A DNA stretch of 39,668 bases from Acanthaster planci (taxonomy: Eukaryota; Echinodermata; Asteroidea; Valvatida; Acanthasteridae). The position numbers were made by a program, and so were the translations under genes. The notes under the pieces are model-generated. The model made no database searches. It was not told where the DNA came from and saw nothing but the letters and a program-made list of their open reading frames with translations. The stretch is from NCBI RefSeq assembly GCF_001949145.1, contig NW_019091475.1, positions 359,631 through 399,298 of the forward strand. Reading direction: 5' to 3'. Shown piece after piece: positions 32,377 through 39,668 of the stretch (position 1 is the first letter of the stretch; the number at the start of each line of letters is the position of its first letter).

Positions 32377-33476
32377 TCACACATTTTGTACACATTCAGT
32401 TGAAAATGGGTTGCCCACACTCCTAGTACCAGTGCAGGCATGCCACTTCCATAAATGAGCCATTTAGTGCCAACCATACCTCTTACAGATAGCCGCCTTC
32501 AAGAAAGGTTTCCAAAGTTGAAGCAAACTGTGACAAATTCACACATTTATAAAACTATCATACACAACCCACAGAGCCCAAGTCAAATTCACTTTGCAAA
32601 AGAGCAGTCTTTGGTTAATACTATGGAAGCCAGGAAGATAACACAAAATACCGTGCCAGTACAACTTTAGGAAATAAAAGTGGTTCTTGGAGTCTTCTAC
32701 CACACTGAATTAAAGCTAAGCTCTTAAACCTGTACAGTAATATTGCAAATAGAGAATTTAATTAGCGAAAGTCTCCCAAGAGTCCCAGGATGCAGAATTG
32801 AGTGCGGGCTACTTTCTTCCTAGGTTATTTGGAAAAAGAGTGAGAAGTAACACGCGTCCAGTTACAGTCATGATGCACGAGTGGCACTTCTTATTTTCAA
32901 CGCTATTTAAAGTGACAGCTACCTTACTCTAGCACTGAGGGTACGAGCTCCATTGAAGATATGACCAGTTGTTTTGTTATGTGGTTCACCTGCACTGCAA
33001 GGCAATCTCTCATGGTGCAGTACATTTTGTGTAGTCATCTGAAGACATGGTTGTCAAAAGCACCGACTTCTTTGAAAGTACGAAGTGCTCTCAGTAGCGC
33101 CCTCCATCACTCATGCATGGACGGACTGGCAGCCCCGCAATAAAAAGAAGTTGTGTTGCGACATGCCAAGGTCCTGGCAACATTCACACCAGTAATACAA
33201 AATTACATACACCCTCTACGCCGTACACGGACGTGGAAATGTAATATCTACTTTTTCATTTTCAACCACGTAAAAAGAAACAGTAAGAGACTGCCGCACG
33301 GAAGCACAGGCATTCCTGTACAATCTCCGCACGGTCCAAAATGCAAAATACAGCGACAGCCTTCGATCGACGGACTGGTAAGCCAGTCCTTGAAGGAGTT
33401 AAGCCATAATGCACGTTCACTGTCCGGTGATAAAAAAAAAACCTAGAGCAGGTTTCTTCCAGTCCTTGGAGCACAA

Positions 33477-33567
33477 TCAGCGAATTCTAAGCGTGCCCGC
33501 TCGCAGCCGTCTGATGATGCTTGTCATGGTGTCCACAATCTCTCCAAAGCTGGGTCTGTCTCTGGCC
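33477..33567 (-). CDS. SYK: Syk-like kinase last exon
   Basis: The acceptor is CTCTGCAG|G. It encodes [20 protein letters not shown] and LRAGTLRIR, then TGA (33477-33479). RDRPSF is the conserved end-of-domain motif. Confidence 0.88.
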
Positions 33568-36500
33568 CTGCAGAGGGAAAAGACAGTGGAATATGTCAGC
33601 CTCTGTACAGAGTGCCGGGTATTGGCAAGCTGCTGTAATTCCTGTTTTTTTTTTCTGGTTCTCGAATACTCTTTCAAGGGGCACCGCTTATGCAGTGACC
33701 GGCACTATGTGCAAATCAAATCACTGTTTCACGCATATTACAGACCATGGAAATTGGAAAGCGCTGTGCTGCTTTTTAAGTCGTCAGGTACGGTATAAAG
33801 TTGCCGTGTTAAAATAAAGTTGTTCTGGCTCACGAGGCTTTTCCCATCATATGAAAAAGCCGGAATTCCGGCAATCGCCAGACATCTGCTCTCCCCGGGG
33901 TGCGGGGTGGAGGAGACAAGGAAAGAGTTAGCTTACTCATCCTCCCAGCACTGCCTCATCAGCGTGTAGACCTCAGGGGGACATCTCTCTGGTTGGGCTA
34001 GTCTGGATCCGCTCTCAATGAACGCCATCAGCTCTTGTCCTTTCATGTTCTGCGGGGATGTCCAAGTGGAGAGCAAAAGTTACCTTGATCGGTAGTCACT
34101 TAAAAATCTTTACCAAAATAAATAGTTTTCAATAATCTTTTCCGCAAGTTGGCAGAAACCCAAAAGCTTATTAAAATTTATTGGTACATTCAAAGCAACT
34201 CTCAATACAAGTTATCTGAATTAACTGCTAAATCACTGAAGATGAGATATCCAGGCAACATCACAACAGATATCCTACAAAGTAATCTTCTATCCCTAAA
34301 CAAAAGTATTTCCGGCCTGCTCAAATCAGCCAACTTACCGCATATGGTTTCTTGCCGTACGACAGTGCCTCCCACAGAGTGACCCCGTAACTCCACACGT
34401 CACTCTTACTGCTGAACTTGAATCTGTAGATGCACTCTGGGGCATACCACTTCAGGGGCCACCTGCCAGCAGTCTCCGCCTACAAGAGAGAAACACTGAG
34501 TATTCATGACATTCAAATTCACTGCTGCAATATAAACTTTTTAATACTGACCTTGGTGTAATTTGCCAGTAGACTCCACCTACACAAGTAACTTTATTAT
34601 TCATTACATTTAAATAAACTGACCACCACACAGATGCACTCTGGGGCATACTGGTTAGAGCCGCATACCAGTAATCTCTGCCAACAAGAAACATGATCAT
34701 TCATATTTTAACAACATATTGCATATGGATTTGGGGGCTGCCTGATGGTAGTCTCATCCTACAAAACAAAAGATTACAAGGCATCCACCAAGAGCACTCG
34801 CCAACAGGGACAGCAAAGATGGGGGGCCATGCAATGAATATTCAACAGTTCACAAAAAAACTGGAAAGTTAAAAAAAAATTTGCAGGACGATATAAATCA
34901 CAAAGGGCAAATAATTACATTTGTCATATTAGTTGAAGGTGCTAACCTGTAATGAGTTTCTTGCATGAAAAGATACAGTTTGCAGTTACTGAAGTGCTTC
35001 ATCACCTTGAATACCGAGCATTTTATCGCACGTCTTAGAAATGCACATTCTATTTCTCCATACGTTTGCGACAGCATGTGCAAAGTCATAGCATGAAATA
35101 ATTTACGCTGATGTCATGGTTACACGATCTGACTGAAGCTACCGTATCAGCACCAACACACTGATGCTCACGTCATCGCTTCAAAATTGCATTAACTCCC
35201 CAAAAATCCTCGGGAGGAAACTGGCCGGTGTGGTCTCCACCAGATATTGTCATCCTGAGGAAAATTGCACCGGAGTGAAATTGGGCTTGGCCCAATCACA
35301 GCGTACGCCAAAATGGCTCCCAAAGTTCTTGTTGAAAAGGGGTTAAGGTTGCAGCCCCTATCGCGGAGCAGATGCTGTGAACAACCTCGGCTACAAGCAG
35401 AGTGGAAACGATTACCTGAGCGTGAGGGAAAGGCCGTGGGGAGGGGAGGGGAAGGGGACGGGGTACGACTCACCGAGGAGAGAAATGGGGTGCAGTTGTG
35501 AAAGGGGGAAAAAACACAGAGCAGGAAAGCCAATTACTCTGCAGGTGCAAAGGGGGAAATGAATTAAATTGTTGGGGGGGGGGAGGGAGGAGGGAAGTAT
35601 TGGCAAATCCTGCCAAATGTTCACTTACTCCTACTAATCCTCAACACGCGATAGCGATTAATTCTGGGAACAAATCTGCCCCAAATTGATGAATGGTCTT
35701 TTTCAATTTCTATCCTGGCTACTGTATAACCTAACCTTGACAGATTTTCTGGGAAAACTGGGTGTATTTTTCTTCTTTAAATTTGTTTTTACATGATGGC
35801 CTTGTTTTCCTTTTAAAAAGAAGCAGTAATGTTTTTTGAAGTAAGAGGGAAATAATGAGAAAAATAATAACAATTCTGTGCCAGGCTGTTTTGATATTAA
35901 GAATATATAAAATACAGAAATTTATATATTCTTAATATTTTTTTTTCCTTTAAGCTGCTCTCTTTGCTCAATCTCTGTAAGTCTGGGACAAGATCTTGAG
36001 TATAACTCACAAGAGAACGCGGTGAATTGTCCACAAATCCATCGTTTATCCCTTCCTCTCTCAGTGAAAAAATAAAGAGACATTCCACCAATCCAAATCC
36101 AACAAATGTCTTCATTGGTCGGTTAGGAATTTTGCATTCTACACAGGCTTGACTGCTCGCTGAGACTATTCACTTGAATTGAAAGAGCCTCGCATTCACA
36201 ATGTAAAAGATAAGACACTTCTCAAGGCCAGTCAGTCAACCTGTTGACTGAATTTGACCAGTCACGGTACTCACTGGATATGCAATCCAACCCTTGGCGA
36301 CTAGCCCGCATGTAGGGCATGGACGGGAGAAGTGAAGTGAACTTTTGACTCTTGGTGAAAGTTCAAATGGCAGGTGAGCTGAAGTCTGCCGGCGTGCGTA
36401 TCAGGGTAATCCACACTTACCACATAGTACTGGCTGTCGAGGCCCAGGGCCTTGGACATCCCAAAGTCGCTTATCTTGGCAAAGGTCTCGTCCACGAGGA

Positions 36501-38904
36501 GCACGTTTCTGGCGGCCAGGTCTCGGTGGACAAACTTCTGAGATTCCAGGTACCGCATGCCCTTGGCGACCTGCAGCATCAGTTCCAGGACATTGCGGAT
36601 GCTCATGTTACTGTACGGAGAAGGACGACATTGAGAATAAAGGGATCAGCATCCATTCTCCTGAGCAGGTTTCATACATTTAAGACATCCCAAGCAACAC
36701 TCATTGATAAATTCCTTCTGTTACACAATTTTACGTCTTTATTTTTTCAACCGCCCCCTCACCATACAATTGATTGTGCCTCTTGCCAGTAGTCATAAAC
36801 AATTATCATTGGGGCCACAGAATGTGATGAGAACCATGTGTAGTGTGCATTTGGGACTCTCAAAATATGGTTTTATGGGGAGTACTGCACAAACACTGCA
36901 AACAGTACAAGGGAAAAGGGACCAGATTTCATGGGACTCTGCGTGTTAAGTTTATGTGGCTCTGAAAAGAGTTTAAGATCACCCAGCTGGTGTTTAATCA
37001 ACCATTAAAGACCATCCACAAGACAGCTCTTGACCAATAGGAATAGCTATTTAGGTATTTATGAAAAGGTGGTGAAAAATGGAGGGAGGGGTGCTATCTT
37101 TTTCAAGATGTAACAACTAGGTGACTGTTTTTTTGACAGGAATCACTCAGTTTCTCTGAAACCCTCACTGCACTGTGCGGGAGAACCTGCCCAAATCCAC
37201 TGTATTCCAATTTAAAAAAAAACCTGTGGACTGTACCGGAAAGATCAACCGCCTAAAAGACATTTTGAGCACAGTTTTCAGCTGCCTACTTTCCATTCCT
37301 TATGATTACAGCTCGTTTGTGTGATGGGAGTTCTTGTAGAAGATGGGGATGGTTGGCTTACGTGTGCCTCTTGAGGTACTTGTGAAGTGGGCCTAACTCG
37401 GCAAGTTCGAGAACCAGCATCATCTCAAAGCCCTCACAGATACCTGCATGATAGGGAACGGTAGAAACGAACAGGGCTGAATCTCTGATAAACCACTCTG
37501 CTGTAGGTAGTAGATAAGCTGTCTTCCACATGAAGGATGACAATTCTTTGTGAGTCAACTCCAAGTCACATCTGGTACACTGCCCTCGCTGTGTTCCAGG
37601 CATCTTACCTCATTGTTGCTTTGTCACATGACAGTCTGCGGGCAAGCTCTCACAAAGATACATGAATGATGCCCGGCCATAACACACTCTTCACAATGAC
37701 TGGCACTGGCACACGGTCATCAGACGGCTTCAGGACTTGGGAGGTTGTTCACCTTCAAAGTGCTTAGTTTCTCAGTTGTTTCACAGTGCTCAGTGCTTCA
37801 GTGTTTAAATCAGCAAAGCTGCCAACTTACCGATCATTCTGACAATGTGCTGGTGATCCAAATCTGCCATGATTTCGGCCTCCTTGACAATTTCAGGCTG
37901 AAAACATGATGACAGTTCAAAATAGTGATGACAATTTGGATTTGGCTTCAAAAATACATGCACATGTAACAAAAATAATCCACTTCCGAAGAGAAGTGTT
38001 ACTTTATTAGAAAATCAAGAGTTAACATGATGCTAGAATGAAGAATTTGATTTGAATCTTGGCTCTGGAAGATTCAACAAACTTTTGTATAACATCAACC
38101 CACATCTCTTGGCAGACTGCCAAATGAAAAAATACAGTTAAAGGCATGCAACCTGTTAAATTAAAAAAAGATTACAAACGACTGGGGGAAAAGGTTCCTT
38201 TCCTCAGTTATCATCAAATCAACAAAGACCAAAAGGAAATAACCACTGTTGGAATACTGTTGCATTTAGCATCATTACGGTTAAGTACAGGATTGTCAAA
38301 CACATGGCAGAACAACAAGTCACAGTTAGCATACAATGACTTGTACCAAGCTCCACAGCCTTCCATTCATGACCTGTGCTGGTGAACCCCAGCATCCCTT
38401 TTTATCATCATCTGGCCTGAGGCCAAAAACTAAGGTCGAAATAACCCAGGTCATGGATCCATTCCAGCTTTTGTACCAATCAAATGTGGGCCGCGTTCCA
38501 GATTACTTAGGGAACAACTTTTGCTTAAAAACAATCCAATAACATATTGTGCAATCTTTCAGTTTCAGTTTCGCTTCAGTTGAATCGTGGTAAATCTAAT
38601 CCACGTCTCCTCAAATGCAGCATGACATGAACATGAAAAATGGAAAATTTAACACCATGACAGCCCAGATCCTGTCAGATTTCATCTGGGATCCTCACAG
38701 CCGACGTGTGGTTCCTGACAAATGCTCCCCCCCACTGGACTGCCGGGTCAAAAATAATCTCTTACTTCAGACTTAAGTGGGCATTGATGCATACCTTGGA
38801 GTTAGGAATTCCATTTTCCGTTTTTAACGTCTTGATCGCCACGGGGATGTGTGTTCCGTGCATGTTGTACGTGCCCTTCAAGACTGAGCCAAAATTGCCT
38901 TTGC
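33477..38904 (-). CDS. SYK: Syk/ZAP-70 family protein tyrosine kinase, kinase-domain part (5' partial)
   Basis: Seven minus-strand exons (38795-38904, 37831-37897, 37362-37443, 36421-36610, 34339-34479, 33937-34049, 33477-33567) join in frame to 263 residues: a complete kinase domain and the stop. Seen: glycine loop [12 protein letters not shown] lysine, KEAEIM helix-C glutamate, [16 protein letters not shown], tandem activation-loop tyrosines SQYY (as SYK Y525/Y526), [12 protein letters not shown] and SDVWSYGV. Family knowledge: Syk kinases bind phosphorylated ITAMs through two SH2 domains and act at the cytosolic face of the membrane. The SH2 exons would lie beyond 39668. [13 protein letters not shown] and SYGKKPY favour Syk/ZAP-70, but a Shark-type kinase cannot be excluded without the N-terminus. 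The tail ends RAGTLRIR and lacks the vertebrate SYK YYY motif. Confidence 0.9.
33937..34049 (-). CDS. SYK: Syk-like kinase C-lobe exon
   Basis: The acceptor is CCCCGCAG|AAC and the donor ATGA|GTAAGC. It encodes [19 protein letters not shown], then [19 protein letters not shown]. MKGxEvMAFIExG is the ZAP-70/SYK pattern. Confidence 0.9.
34339..34479 (-). CDS. SYK: Syk-like kinase exon after the activation-loop tyrosines
   Basis: The acceptor is CTTGTAG|GCG and the donor GCG|GTAAG. 47 codons in phase 0: [47 protein letters not shown]. It holds the P+1 loop and the APE motif. Its 5' half is repeated, in decayed form, in the upstream intron. Confidence 0.92.
34540..34765 (-). pseudogene. Decayed tandem copies of the Syk exon 5' half
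   Basis: Forward-strand blocks near 34550-34581, 34632-34682 and 34729-34760 align with the start of exon 34339-34479 and its acceptor. The second block shares 19 identical bases (agatgcactctggggcata). Flanking intron bases also repeat (tattcatgacattcaaat against tattcattacatttaaat). The best copy has an in-frame TAA and has lost the acceptor AG; the other two keep TTGTAG- or GTGTAG-like acceptors. Confidence 0.7.
35894..35938. repeat. AT-rich hairpin in a kinase intron
   Basis: atattaagaatatata and its reverse complement tatatattcttaatat enclose a short loop (aaatacagaaatt). No function is assigned. Confidence 0.5.
36421..36610 (-). CDS. SYK: Syk-like kinase catalytic-loop exon
   Basis: The acceptor is CCGTACAG|T and the donor GTG|GTAAGT. 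It encodes [20 protein letters not shown], then the catalytic loop [22 protein letters not shown] and the SQYY tyrosines. The Asp of HRD and the Asp of DFG are present, so the enzyme should be active. Confidence 0.93.
37362..37443 (-). CDS. SYK: Syk-like kinase hinge exon
   Basis: The acceptor is ATCATGCAG|GT and the donor CAC|GTAAGC. It encodes [18 protein letters not shown] then [10 protein letters not shown]. It is closest to SYK ESWMLVMEMAELGPLNKYL; the gatekeeper position reads Leu here rather than Met. Confidence 0.9.
37831..37897 (-). CDS. SYK: Syk-like kinase helix-C exon
   Basis: The acceptor is TTTTCAG|CCT and the donor TCG|GTAAG. It encodes [20 protein letters not shown] and MIG, and contains the helix-C Glu that pairs with the catalytic Lys. 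Confidence 0.9.
38795..38904 (-). CDS. SYK: Syk-like kinase glycine-loop exon
   Basis: The acceptor is TTCTCTAG|GC and the donor AAG|GTATGC. It encodes (G)[18 protein letters not shown], then [18 protein letters not shown]. The first codon is split with an exon lying outside the window. Confidence 0.9.
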
Positions 38905-39033
38905 CTAGAGAAAATTTAACCATGGCTGAAAATCACCGATGTGATGCAAACAAAGTCGAATTCTAAGAAGTCAACAATCATGACAACAAGGTTGTTGGGA
39001 CTACCGGTAGCAACATTAGCTTATCATGATCAG

Positions 39034-39275
39034 GGGCCAATTTCATAGAGCTGCTTAAGCACAAAATTTGCTCAAGCATAAAAAACCTTGCTTAAAAAAA
39101 CAAAGGTTACCAGATCAAACTCCAGCTGATTGTCATGCTAACAAAAAGACAGTTAAATACAATCCAACAAACAATATACATCACACCGAGTTTTGGCTGG
39201 TTACCTGGTTTATCGAGCGAGGGTTTCTTGCCTTAAGCAAATTTTGTGCTTAAGCAGCTCTATGAAATTTGGCCC
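39034..39275. mobile_element. MITE with near-perfect 40-bp terminal inverted repeats
   Basis: The left end starts GGGGCCAATTTCATAGAGCT and the right end is its near-perfect reverse complement (AGCTCTATGAAATTTGGCCC). Complementarity runs through gcttaagcacaaaatttgc and continues with mismatches into the interior (gttaccag against ctggttac). The element is 242 bp and non-coding. Since the kinase gene must continue to the right, it probably sits in an intron of that gene. Confidence 0.8.
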
Positions 39276-39668
39276 AGAGCTTTGTGGAAACCAACGAATA
39301 AGAAAAGATTTCAGGAGGCTAATAGTACTTCATAACTTGCCTTCCATAGTAGTATTCTGTTACAAGAATGCTCCTTACATTGTTGGGTGAACTGTAAGCT
39401 TCTTGAAATGACAAATTATGTACATTCATGCTACCTACGTAACTCCATCCAACCTACTTCAACTGCCTCTGAAATGTCACATAAAAAAACTAAACCTAGT
39501 TCTTCAATATTCTGGTGAAATCAGGACTACTGTATAAAAACACCTGCCATTTAAAAATGCTGGGACTAGGACTAGACAGAGCTTCCTCAGTTGAAACCCT
39601 AGAGACCCCCGAGTTCTTACATTTTCAGCTGTCAACAATGAGTCAGTTACATGCAAACATGTACATTA

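Larger units (their letters stand above)
29053..33476. other. Convergent intergenic or 3' UTR sequence
   Basis: About 4.4 kb with no recognisable coding exon on either strand. It contains A/T homopolymers, a TTAA palindrome (30727-30785), a minisatellite (32282-32376) and minus-strand AATAAA hexamers. An unknown part is the 3' UTR of the Syk-like gene. Confidence 0.5.

Noticed and set aside
36352-36792. 146-aa plus-strand frame
   Set aside because: Antisense to the kinase catalytic-loop exon.

Overview
This window looks like eukaryotic, animal nuclear DNA. It has spliced genes with GT-AG introns, AT-rich introns and intergenic DNA, short inverted-repeat elements, and two assembly gaps (15432-16396 and 27437-28001). 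A lysosomal amino-acid transporter of the SLC38A9 family and a Syk/ZAP-70 family tyrosine kinase, together with the repeats, suggest an invertebrate, probably a marine deuterostome (echinoderm, hemichordate or cephalochordate). The species cannot be fixed from the sequence alone.

Layout: (1) 1-2100 is repeat-rich, with inverted-repeat elements and no recognised gene. (2) 2101-7133, minus strand, holds an unrecognised five-exon gene: a 1.34-kb Ser-rich first exon followed by four short exons, all joined in phase 0. (3) 7134-14206 is about 7 kb without a recognisable gene. (4) 14207-25996, plus strand, is a complete SLC38A9 gene that I could reconstruct in frame through 14 exon positions (about 602 aa): an N-terminal domain with an acidic dileucine signal and a conserved Rag/Ragulator-binding region, then 11 membrane segments. 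(5) 25997-33476 separates two convergent genes; it holds a G-rich stretch just after the SLC38A9 stop, a SINE-like tRNA-derived repeat cut by a gap, an interleaved inverted repeat, a TTAA-flanked palindrome and a 19-bp minisatellite. (6) 33477-38904, minus strand, encodes a complete kinase domain of a Syk family kinase in seven exons; its 5' part (SH2 domains) lies beyond the right end of the window.

The most notable observation is in SLC38A9. Exon 10, which encodes the predicted sixth membrane helix, is present twice (22368-22474 and 23083-23189). Both copies are 107 bp, enter in phase 1 and leave in phase 0, and encode 36 alignable residues, 20 of them identical. Using both, or neither, breaks the frame, so the pair has the structure of mutually exclusive exons. 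The two versions differ at residues in the middle of the helix, which could give two transporter isoforms.

A second notable observation is in the kinase gene. The exon just after the activation-loop tyrosines has about three decayed partial copies in its upstream intron, spaced about 80-100 bp apart.

SLC38A9 signals lysosomal arginine status to mTORC1, and Syk kinases act in immunoreceptor-type signalling. I see no evidence that the genes work together; they appear to be ordinary neighbours.
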